Assembly (NCBI GenBank): GCA_002946415.1
Contig: NJPS01000026.1
Span: forward strand, 310,001 to 374,000
Direction: 5' to 3'
Length of the DNA stretch: 64,000 bases
From: Rutstroemia sp. NJR-2017a BVV2
Taxonomy: Eukaryota > Ascomycota > Leotiomycetes > Helotiales > Rutstroemiaceae
A program made the translations under genes and the position numbers. Every line of letters starts with the position of its first letter. Position 1 is the stretch's first letter. This document shows, piece after piece, positions 21,838 to 31,382 of the stretch. Under the pieces are notes generated by a model. That model saw only the letters and a list, made by a program, of their open reading frames with translations, made no database searches and had not been told where the DNA came from.

Positions 21838-24056
21838 ATTGAGAGATGGTTGCTGGAATGAACTTGACAACTCAATCAACCACCAGAGGCCATCACCGTC
21901 TTATGAAGTCTTGGAGACCCCATGTCTAAGATAAAGCCAAGACATATTTGGGGATAGACTTTGGAGGGGAAATTAGCAGGACAGGACCCCGTTTCCGGGG
22001 GGTTTTGGGGAAGAACATTGAAGATCTTGCCACTCGGAAGAACTATTGCCCCAGATTTCCCCGCGATGCAATATGAGCTTGATATTGGGCCCTGAGAAGA
22101 TCCTCCACTGATGACTTGCAGATTCCTAGTCCTTGGGACACAGATCTGTGCCGAAGTCAGGAGGCGCGTTCCAAGTAGATATTGAAGAATTGCCTATCAC
22201 CGAAAAAGGAAGGTTTCGACACGGGCCAGAGAATCTAGACCGGTGAGTACCGGCGCCCAGCAAAGCACTGACGAGTCGAGATATCCCACGAATGATACTT
22301 CATCTCTAGGAAATTATGCCCGGACTCTTCAGTGCAATTTGGACGGACTTAAAGAAAAAGGAGTTGCCCCCCTTCCCCACAATCGGGAATTTGGTGCGGG
22401 ACCTGGAGAAACTTAGACTTGGGTCTGAGCCATCTGGTTGGAGGGCAAAAATTGTCCGGAACCCGTCACGTGTATCCAGTGACTACCGTGGCTTGACTCT
22501 TGAGTACTAAAATGAGGGCCACCCGCCAAGGCGGAGGAATGCAGTTGGACTCGTCATTTTGTAGGTGACTGAGAATGAGCTCGAAGTTTTCGGGATTGCG
22601 GTATGGTATGCAGCCATGAAGCTCAAGGTTCAATCCCTCCCTGTGAGACCTTCAGGACGCGACAAATCAACAACCCATAAGCTATGCCGGCGAAGGCTGG
22701 CCTCCAATTCTGGAAGACTTCAAGCCTGACGCGTTGAGAAAGGGCTTCTCTCACGTGTTAAATGGTACGTGTAATTTCCGGACGTCCGCAGAAATATCGG
22801 CGATTGCGTCGGCAACCACGAAAACTTTCAGCCGAATCATCTTGGAAGATTTCAACACTGTAACGTCAACCGCAAATTTATTGGCAGCGCAATATTGCAC
22901 ACATTGCACACATTGCACACGACGAGGTGACTGTTAAGGATGAGATGTGATGGATTTTCGTGATGACACATGGTCAGTGGCCATATGTATGATATGAGTC
23001 GTCCGCGGCACACGGGCAATGGGAGCCGGGCATAATTCCTTCTCGTATGCATGATGGTTGTCACCTACGGCAAGATGAATCAAAAGTCGCGATGCGATTC
23101 GTTGGATCGATAAAGGATTGCCCTTTTATGCGAACCCTGAAATAATAGTGAGATTTCTGACGCTCTATGCGATTGCGCCCACTTTTCATCACTTGCTAAA
23201 ACTGTCATACAAGCTGGTTATCGACGACTCATATCGAATCAAACCGGCGCGCCCCCTGCGAGCCTTCCCACCCTTGCCGTTCCGCAAGTGCGACCAGGAA
23301 GGGGAAAACTCCTTATATATACCGTTCTGTCACTGTCTTCTCGAGGAATCTTGAGGCTCAGTTTACTGCTCAAGAGTCAAAGCTCAGTTCTGCCTTGTGT
23401 GGTTCTGCAGCTACGGATCACCTCGGTTTGCGAAATCGAGCTGCTTATGCAGCCTTGGACCAATCACTCCCCATCAGAATCATCAGAAGGATTCTCATCA
23501 CTCCACGCGCTCTGATTGGCCCTCACACCTCTCGCTTTGGAGAACGCATCGAAGATTTCGGACTAGGCAATGATAGAGATGTATCTAGAGATACAGACAC
23601 GGAAAAGCGGGGGCAGCACATCGGTACTGGTTCAATCAGTCGTTGCTCGGTCCAAGGCGATTCTCATCGAATCATTATAACAATGAGATATTATTAGGAT
23701 GGCACGGGAAATACTCGTGACTCGACCAATAATGCGATTGATAGAGGATACCTGAGGTCCTGAGGTAAGTAGTGGGATGGGTGTGTCCGGGTCCAGTAAG
23801 TGAATCAACGCTCCAGCTCCCCTGCGCTTTCTCTTGCTTCCCTTACTGGAACCGAACGCACCCAGTTCCAAGCGAATCGTGAGTGAAGTCAACGTTACTT
23901 TTCTTTGAATCCATTCTCGATCCTCCCCCCCCCCCCTTCTCAAATTACATCGTCGACCGGAAGTTGTTTCGATTGAATATCGTTACCACCATTTTCTGGC
24001 GTTTCCTTAACCACTGCACGAAATACGCACGATTTCACGCTCAGCGTCGCTAGAAT
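21838..24056. other. spacer, no gene seen
   Basis: Polygalacturonase promoter on the left and upstream region of the 24132 gene on the right. It includes a short triplication of ATTGCACAC near 22894-22920 and a run of about 13 C near 23925-23937. Short frames show no supportable product. Confidence 0.5.
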
Positions 24057-24118
24057 GTAAGTCAAGCTACCAAATCATGATGTGTGGTCCGCAGAGGTTG
24101 ACTTGTCTGCCTAAACAG
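24057..24118 (+). other. probable 5' UTR intron
   Basis: A strong GTAAGT donor at 24057 and an AACAG acceptor ending at 24118 sit just before the ATG at 24132. Removing this segment leaves no upstream ATG at the junction, so it reads as a leader intron of the following gene. Confidence 0.5.
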
Positions 24119-24131
24119 TCAGTAACTCATC

Positions 24132-24761
24132 ATGTCCGCCTCCAACCAAACTCCTCCTTTCGAGCTTACCGGCATTTCTGGCAGACCGACTGCCCAGTAT
24201 GCCTTCGAATATCAAGGCAAAACATATATCGTGGATGATAAATACAGCAGTTTTGCAGCGGACGCCGATGGCAGCATGCTTGAAGATGGTTCCTTCAACG
24301 GTCTACCCCACCATACGACCGTGGGAAGCGATGAATCATTTGGTCATGGCCGTAGCCATTTAACCACCACATTTGCCGGTCCTTCTACTGCTGGCACATA
24401 TTCTATCGCTGGATCGCATGTGGATTCAAACACCTCGATCCAAATAAATCGTCCCCACCCCACCAGTGCTTCCCTCTCGCAAGTGTCTGGGTATTACCCG
24501 ACTCCATCCACCTCGGAGCAGGAATTCATCGACTACAACCCGCAAGCCGATGACTCGGTCTCTTCGTTTAACGGGTATCACCCACAGCATTCGATTTCTC
24601 AATTCCCCACCGAAAACAACGGTCCGACACCCCTCGAAGCGTGGTATGACGATACCCAGCGCCACGAGTCGATCGCCTACCGCCTAGCCAAACCTGCGAC
24701 CGATCCTTCAAAGGAGAAGAAGCCGACCAAAAAATCCCACAAGGCCCGCAAACACAAGTAA
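24132..24761 (+). CDS. small hypothetical protein with basic C-terminus
   Basis: Single-exon frame of 209 residues. The first 45 residues form the most ordered-looking part (TAQYAFEYQGKTYIVDDKY). The rest is rich in Ser, Thr, His and Pro and probably disordered. The C-terminus ends in a strongly basic run (KEKKPTKKSHKARKHK) that looks like a nuclear localisation signal. A likely leader intron precedes it. I know of no function; the N-terminal YEFQGKTYIVD-like strand pair may be a short conserved domain. Three tandem repeats of about 72 bases begin about 200 bases after the stop. Confidence 0.7.
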   Translation: MSASNQTPPFELTGISGRPTAQYAFEYQGKTYIVDDKYSSFAADADGSMLEDGSFNGLPHHTTVGSDESFGHGRSHLTTTFAGPSTAGTYSIAGSHVDSNTSIQINRPHPTSASLSQVSGYYPTPSTSEQEFIDYNPQADDSVSSFNGYHPQHSISQFPTENNGPTPLEAWYDDTQRHESIAYRLAKPATDPSKEKKPTKKSHKARKHK

Positions 24762-24957
24762 ACGGGTGCTCTTCTTGCATGCCACGACTTGCAGTATGAA
24801 GAAACGAAAATCGGGTTTTGGATATGGCGTTCTACGAGCGGGGATAATGATGTCGCTTCTGTTACTGATCAAAATTGAGGGCGGGCAAGCGATTGACATG
24901 CAAATTGCAAAAAACAGTTCATACTTTTCACATAATTCGTTGTTTTTAATTTTGGGG

Positions 24958-25155
24958 AGGTTCCAATAGCTTTGTACAAAATGATCGAAGCAGATTATGA
25001 GCCACTTCACTTGTCTTTATTGTCGGCCAAGGTTCAATAGCTTTGTACAGAAAATAATGCAAAGCATTCCATGAACCACTTCACTTGTCTTTACATTTTC
25101 GGCGAGGTTCCAATAGCTTTGTACACGGAATAACCAAAGCATCTCATGAACCACT
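24958..25155 (+). repeat. three tandem copies of a unit of about 72 bases
   Basis: Copies are at 24958-25029, 25030-25104 and 25105-25155 (the last shortened). Each begins AGGTTC(C)AATAGCTTTGTAC and contains a variant of AAAGCATTCCATGAACCACTT. The copies differ by scattered substitutions and small gaps, so they are not recent. Confidence 0.9.
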
Positions 25156-25445
25156 TTCCTATCATCATCCATAAATCCCACCTAAAACACTCTTGCTGTC
25201 GCTAGACCAGAACTCTCTAACCTAACTACCTGCACCTAAACATTAGATTAGGTTCATGCCGCCGGCCCCGCTCGTTCATCCGAACCTAAAATCCCCACAG
25301 TGAGGTCAGGACCCGCCACAGTCAGATCTTATGTTTACAAACACAAGCACACAGCACAATTTGATCGCCTTGTAGATGCAGTGGGCGAATCATAAAAGTT
25401 TCCGGGGGAGGGATTGGGAGAGGCCAATCTCAAGCCTGTCTTACT

Positions 25446-25917
25446 TCCGCCGCCGCCGCCGCAGCCACTTGTTCCGGAAGCTTACTGCCTACCAGCATAT
25501 GCTTCGCATCGTTTTGAAGCTGGAACAGCCTTGGACGAATAACATATACATATAATGACGGACGAGGGGGGACGATCATTCAATCAATCCTGCTGTCAAC
25601 CAGTCAATCAATCATTGCTCTGTCGTCATACTATACTTTACCCCTCGCCTACCAATCTGATACACACCGCCGTCGCCGCCGCCACATATTCGGAAGGCTT
25701 ACTACCTGCCTAGGATATCGCATGGTTTCGAAGTTGGAACTTGGAACAGATAGGACAAATGATAAATATATCCAATAACGGTCGAGGGGGTCCAGTTAAT
25801 CAATCAACCTTGGTACCAGTCACTGGCAGTCAGTCTATCATTGCTACTGTTCAACACTTGGCGATGTTCTATACTGCTTATTCGAACCCCCTCGCCTGCC
25901 TACCTACAGATCTGATA
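25446..25917 (+). repeat. diverged tandem duplication, about 220 and 250 bases
   Basis: The left copy is 25446-25662 and the right copy 25667-25917. Each starts in a CCG/GCC-rich run, then CGGAAG-CTTACT-CCT, then GAAGCTGGAACAG or its variant, a Y-rich middle with CAATCAATC and CATTGCT, and ends CCCTCGCCT...AATCTGATA or a variant. The alignment by eye is interrupted by indels. Confidence 0.75.
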
Positions 25918-26058
25918 AGCTCGCTCGAGAAATCAGATCAGTAGAGAATCAAACCAGATATGATATACTGACTTTATTCTTCATCCCCCGCTCCAACCCT
26001 CTCATCGGCTCGGCTAACTATATCCAACTTTCATCCAAACTCATCAAAGGAATGAATA

Positions 26059-26180
26059 TCTCCAACAACCAATCTCCAACAACCAATCTCCAACAACCAA
26101 TCTCCAACAACCAATCTCCAACAACCAATCTCCAACAACCAATCTCCAACAACCAATCTCCAACAACCAATCTCCAACAT
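26059..26180 (+). repeat. 14-base minisatellite
   Basis: Eight nearly perfect tandem copies of TCTCCAACAACCAA plus a partial ninth. Both strands are open through it because 14-mers shift frame each copy, which produces repeat-encoded frames that are not genes. Confidence 0.95.
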
Positions 26181-27873
26181 CCACTTATGCACAACAAGAA
26201 AATATCTTCCTCGCCCCAGAGCAAGTCCCGCCTGACCTCAGAATATCCTGCAGTTCACTTCAGTGACGACGGACGATAACGAAAGCACATCATTCCTCTA
26301 TTCTCCAAGATATTCTATAGATTAGGTAGTCAGTCTTCTGTCCCTATCAACTCCACTTACCTCACCTCGAGCTCCTATTCATTCACTCCAGCAAGCCAAC
26401 CCCCTCCAACAAGGCGACCTATCCACTCCAACTCCAACCCAACCCAACCCAACTTAACTTATCCTAATCCACACTCATCCATCCATTCCTCACAATCTTC
26501 CCTCTTCCCATTCCGCACCTCACTCTCGCCTTACAATTCCTCCCTCCACCCCCCTTTTAAGATCTAAAGGTCTCAGGTCGGACAGGAGTCGCGTCAGAGG
26601 AAACGAATAGACGGAACGAACACGGAGATGTTTTCTTTCGTCTAGTCTTGTTGCTTGCTATCTCATCTTGGGGCCATTCAAGGTGAAGAAAAGGAAAACG
26701 TGGATCTAGGAGAAATTTGCCAAAACTAATAGTCAAGTCAGTAGAAAGGGGGAAGCTATTCCCGCCGCTGCAGAGATAATATCCCCTTTTCACCCAGGAT
26801 AAATTCTTGATAATCAGGTCCCTTGGGTGAGTAGTCTCGATACCCTTGACGAACGGGCACTTGCATCGATTTCTCTCAAGAGTCTCTTTTTACTCACTTC
26901 GCTTCCTCACAATTCACTGTCAACCCTCCCAATACAAAAAGTCCACGCATGTCCCCTTTCTCTTCTCGCCTACCTCCTTCATCCTCATCATTCACCATCG
27001 ACCTCCTATCCCAGCATAAAACTCATGCACGTCCCCCTTTTCTTCTCTCCCCTCGCCCTCCCAAGTCCCGAACAACTTCCGTACATTCAATATCCCCTTG
27101 CCCCACTGTCTAATCTCGCTTCCTCCTCCCTTCGTTCGTCTAAATATCCAGAAGAAAAATAAAAGTCCAAAAAGTTCACCGAGAGCGTCGACTCTCTCAG
27201 CTACGTCTTTCTTTTTTGTTCAGAATTCCAAAGACCCGTGAGGGCCCAATTTCAAAGTCGCATGATCCATGCGACAAGTTCAATGTCCGGAAGGACGTCC
27301 TTCAGTCATAGGTCTCGCCAGAGACCAGTGAGTTCTTGTGCCTAACCACTCTGCCTTGCTGCAGACAAGGTGGAGGGTTTGACGGAGAAGAGGGGGATGT
27401 TGGATGTTATATAGGGATACTGTACTGGTGGGTTTGGTTCCGTATATAGATAAGGTTACTGCTGGGTGGAGGTAGCGGTCAAGAGAAAAGTGAGTGAGGA
27501 ATTAAAGAGCAGAGGTAGTATGGGAGGAAATATATATAGATATTTACGAGTAGAGAAAGGAATAATTACTACATATAAGAGAATAGGAATTCGCGATTCC
27601 AACTTGTTTGATATCGCGATTGATAATTATCTGTCGCTGGTTTACTTGTACGCTATATTCTTAAAAGAGCTTAGTGCAAGCGGAAGGAAGACCCGCATTA
27701 TCGGCCGATCGTGCCGACTTCAAAATGTCCGTCTCTCTTTGATTGACAGGTGATCTGATACAACTCGAATCGGTCATATTATATACTACATACCATACCA
27801 TACACCATTCCTCCAAACAATAAACCCATCCCCAACCCACATCTCTTCCCCTTAACAACCCTCCCCTCCAACC

Positions 27874-28902
27874 ATGTCCCACGACCCCACCCTCTCCTAC
27901 ACCGTCCCACACCCCTCCCTCATCACCTCCCCCTCCGACACCGACCCCTACGCCCCGCAACCCACCCCCAAATCCTCCCTCCCAGGCACCAACTACACGT
28001 CCGAAACCGTGATCCTGCACCCGCGCAAATTCGACCTCTACAACGACACAGAACTCTATCTCCACGAAGAACGCGTCATCTCCCGCCTTCTGTACTACGA
28101 GCCCCGGCTGCACGTCACCAGGCTCAAACATGTGTACTTGGGGGATTTTGTCGGCAACCCCGGGACCCTCGTTGTTAGTGTTGCGGGGGCGACGGCTCCA
28201 ATTCCTGGCCAGGAGGATAAATTCCGCTCCGCATACTCCGTCTTCTACGGTCCGAAATCGCGGTACAATACGACGGGAAAAGTCAAAGAATCCGGAGGGA
28301 AAATAGAAATGCAGAAGATAGCGGAGTTGGCGGCCGCGTGCGAGGCGCTGGAGTTTGTGGAGATGGAGATGCGGATGGTGGTGCGCGGGTTCGAGGGGGT
28401 GGATGGCGGGGAGGGGGAGGCGAAGGGGTTGGAGTTGGTGGTGATGAAGACAGCGAGTACGAATTTGTGGAATGGGATTGTGGAACATATTGTATGTGGA
28501 AGTTTCTTTTTTGCTTTTTCTGCTTTTTCTTGCTCTCCTGTTATTCTACTTACTGCGTTTGTGGAGGGGTGAGGTTTGGGTTGGGAGGGAAGAGAAATCC
28601 CTCAGGGAGGCAGAAAAACACCTCGTCCTACCCGACCTCGTCCCTTTTCCTCCTTCCCAAACCCCAACACAACTCAATCCATTAACACCAACTAACAAAC
28701 ACCCCAGTACAAATGGAAGCGCAACGACTTCCACAACACGCGCGGCGGCAAAGTCGCCGGAGAAGGATTATGGATGAAGTTAGATGAACTAATGTTGCGG
28801 TTCGAGTCGGGTCGAACGAGAGTGGCATGGTGGCTGGTTGAGAAAGAAGAGAATGAAGCGGAGGAGGGAGCTTGGTTGAGGGCTACTGATGCTTTGTTGT
28901 AA
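27874..28902 (+). CDS. RNase H-like fold protein, probably catalytically inactive
   Basis: Two exons, 27874-28491 and 28708-28902, give 270 residues; the intron is 28492-28707 with a GTATGT donor. The order of elements matches fungal RNase H-like domains: the beta hairpin around LVVSVAGAT and SAYSVFYGPKSRYN, helix QKIAELAAACEALEFV, strand LELVVMKTASTNLWNGIVEHI, the basic KWKRNDFHNTRGGKV loop, helix LWMKLDELMLRF and strand VAWWLVEKEENEAEEGAW. The acidic metal ligands are mostly gone: the first Asp is replaced in VSVAG, the usual Thr-Asp-Ser is Lys-Thr-Ala-Ser, and only the helix Glu remains clearly. It probably no longer cleaves RNA-DNA hybrids and may bind nucleic acid or protein. The 5' part is C-rich and the 3' part G-rich. 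Confidence 0.75.
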
Positions 28903-30446
28903 GGAGAGGTATAGGTGAAGTGTGAAGTAGGGAGCATGAAGAGGCTGGCTTGTTGTCCTATGGGGAGTTTGTATGTATGTTTTGCCTTCTAGCTATATAT
29001 TATCTTACCACCTCACTCTTTCCTACAGTGTCAATCTCTTCTAGTGATAGAGATAATAAATGAGCGAGTGAGAAGTGCTAGTGGCGAGATTGAAAAATAA
29101 TCTTGTTTAACTATTATTATTGATCTATTGAGGAATCAACATATGAAGAAGCTTCGACTACAGTGAACATATATGTAACTCTCTATCATTAAATATAATT
29201 ATCAAGGTATATATATCTCTCTGGCTTTTCGTTGCTTCAGTTTCGTTTTGATGATGAATCCTCTTCCTGTGATTCTTATCTACCTTCGTCCTTACTGGCT
29301 TCTTAGGTCTACTCCCCTCATCTTCCGTAACTCTCCTCATCGCATCTTCTCTCGCCTTCTTCCCTCTTCGCTACATCCACCTCTCTGACCCTTCCTCCCT
29401 TCTCCTCCCCCTCCTGCCCAAGAAAATAAGCCGCACATACAAACAAACCCAACCAACGAAAACAAACCACCTACCTCCTCATATCCGCTATATAAGGAGA
29501 CATACGCGTAGACTTGCTTGTTCCTTTGTTTGCATTCATTACACGAAGATTTGGAGTAACATTGAAGATTGCTTGGAATGAATAAAACATATGTATATAT
29601 TTATGAGCATATAATAGATGCTCTGCAGTAAGAGATTCCATGGCAATACTATCGTGCCATTAAATTTTGCGTCGCTCCCTGCGACAACAATGAATCACCT
29701 ACCTACTTACTACCTACTCGTCGCTCTCCTCTCGCTCTCCATACTTCCCAGAACCCAACTCAAAGGATTCATGCATAGCGCAATCCAAGCGCCAACATAC
29801 CGACAACTCAATATAAAACTAGATTCCAGCAATGTGGAATCTACAGAAACCAGAAACAATAAAATGCCAGCTTTGAAACCAAACGTCCACCACTTCCCAT
29901 CCAATGACTCCCACCTCACGATCACGTGCACCATCAACCCCGCTTTCACACATCAAAATGCTACTTTCCACGCCCTTCAAGTACAAGTTTTTCTCCTCTA
30001 TCAACAGCGGAGGCTGATATCCGAAAGCTGACTTATGTTTCTTTCACCCAGGAAATACAATTACCGGCATACCCTTCACATCAATCACGCCATCAAGAAC
30101 GATACGAACACGAATCGACCCCTGGCAGAAAAGAAAGGGAGAACCGAGGGCGTGTGAGTCAGAATCGTGATAACCAGACTCAAGTTCCCAAGTGGGATAA
30201 GTCTGAGCGAGAGGAGTCGTGGGGATCTGCGGTACAAATAGTTGGAGGTTCTTGGGGTTGAGGAGATACAAAGAAAGTTTCAGATCATCACATCTTCTTC
30301 AATCTACTTCGAGTCCTTGAGTCATCTGGACTATATCGTCGGTTCGCACGAGCGACTATACATATACGCAACAGTCATTCCATCCCATCACATCACATCT
30401 CCATTCCCCATACTCCACAGCACCCCCCCTTCCCCAACCACCCAAA
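28903..30446. other. spacer, no convincing gene
   Basis: Holds AT-rich sequence after the RNase H-like gene, a basic 60-codon minus-strand frame at 29158-29340, and a plus-strand frame with a signal-like start at 29690-30031. Neither has enough support to call. Confidence 0.45.
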
Positions 30447-31382
30447 ATGAAAATCCCCTTCACCACCCTCGACGTCTTCACCTCCACCCGCTACCGCGGC
30501 AACGCCCTCGCCATTGTCCTCCCCCCCACACCCAGCACCCTTACACAGTCTCAAAAACAGTCCATTGCCAACGAATTTGACCTCTCCGAGACCGTGATCC
30601 TGCACCTCCCTCCCAGCACCTCTTCCACCTCCTCCCCCCCAACCGAAATCACAATCGACATATTCACCTCCCACATCGAGATCCCCTTCGCCGGGCACCC
30701 CACCATCGGCTCCGCATTTTTCGTCCTCAATTACCTGAATCTGAACACCGTAACTGCGCTCATTACGAAGGCTGGACGGATTCCGATTTCCCGCATCGGG
30801 GAGAGGGTCAGGGCGGAGGTGCCGTTTGATGTGCATGTGCATGCTCTTGAAACGAGTTGCGAGTTGCAAGCTTCAGGAGGAAGCAATCCCACCGTCTCAA
30901 TCGTAAACGGCATGGCGTTCACGTACGTACTCCTCCCCGACCTGGAAACCCTCGCCCGGGCGCACGAGACGGGGAATTTGCATCAGGATACGTATACTAC
31001 GGATGCGTTGGATGAGGGCTGGAGGGCGGGGCTGGTGGGTACGATGTATTATGTGTTTGTGGGGGAGGATGCAGATGAGGAGGGAAAGAAAGTAAAGAAG
31101 TATCGCACGAGGATGTTCGCTACAGAAGAGGATCCGGGGACGGGGAGCGCAAGCTCGGGGTTGGGGGTGTGGTTGGCGGGGCTGGAGGAGGGGGAAGGGG
31201 AGGGGGAGTATAGGTACGGGTTTGAGCAGGGGGTGGAGATGGGGAGGAGGAATGAGATTTGGGTGGATGTGGAGACGGGGGGAGAGGCAGAGGGAAAGGA
31301 GATGGGGTTAAAGAGGGGGATAAAGAAGGTTTGGTTGAGTGGGGAGGCGGTTAGGGTTATGGAGGGGGAGTTGGAGATTTGA
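30447..31382 (+). CDS. PhzF-family (phenazine biosynthesis-like) isomerase
   Basis: Single exon of 311 residues. The start FTTLDVFTSTRYRGNALAIV, then QKQSIANEFDLSETVIL with the Glu that serves as general acid/base in PhzF enzymes, and ITIDIFTSHIEIPFAGHPTIGSAF are hallmark segments of this two-domain fold. Later landmarks are weaker: MFATEEDPGTGSASSGLGVWL matches the usual F-x(n)-EDPxTGSA motif. Family members catalyse double-bond shifts or epimerisations of small metabolites; in fungi the substrate is generally unknown. There is no phenazine cluster here. Codon use switches from C-ending to G-ending around 30730-30780. Confidence 0.93.
   Translation: MKIPFTTLDVFTSTRYRGNALAIVLPPTPSTLTQSQKQSIANEFDLSETVILHLPPSTSSTSSPPTEITIDIFTSHIEIPFAGHPTIGSAFFVLNYLNLNTVTALITKAGRIPISRIGERVRAEVPFDVHVHALETSCELQASGGSNPTVSIVNGMAFTYVLLPDLETLARAHETGNLHQDTYTTDALDEGWRAGLVGTMYYVFVGEDADEEGKKVKKYRTRMFATEEDPGTGSASSGLGVWLAGLEEGEGEGEYRYGFEQGVEMGRRNEIWVDVETGGEAEGKEMGLKRGIKKVWLSGEAVRVMEGELEI

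Larger units (their letters stand above)
24762..27873. other. long repeat-bearing spacer, no gene seen
   Basis: Three kilobases without a supportable gene. It holds, in order, the triplicated repeat of about 72 bases, a diverged duplication of about 220-250 bases, a 14-base minisatellite, a pyrimidine-rich stretch (26340-27130) and a cluster of short perfect palindromes (27257-27370). An AT-rich piece lies near 27520-27660. Confidence 0.55.

Noticed and set aside
22560..22650. A GGTTCAATCCC stretch resembling a tRNA T-loop
   Set aside because: No box A at the right distance and no seven-base acceptor pairing.
26059..26180. Regular repeats that might look like a CRISPR array
   Set aside because: The units are 14 bases, directly adjacent and without unique spacers, in a eukaryotic genome. 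It is a minisatellite.
27330..27370. tRNA-like box A on the minus strand (GAGTGGTTAGGC)
   Set aside because: No acceptor stem, anticodon arm or box B of the right spacing could be found.
29690..30031. A 113-codon plus-strand frame with a signal-like start (MNHLPTYYLLVALLSLS)
   Set aside because: After the hydrophobic start the composition is unremarkable, there is no cysteine pattern of a small secreted protein, and no splice or codon-bias support.
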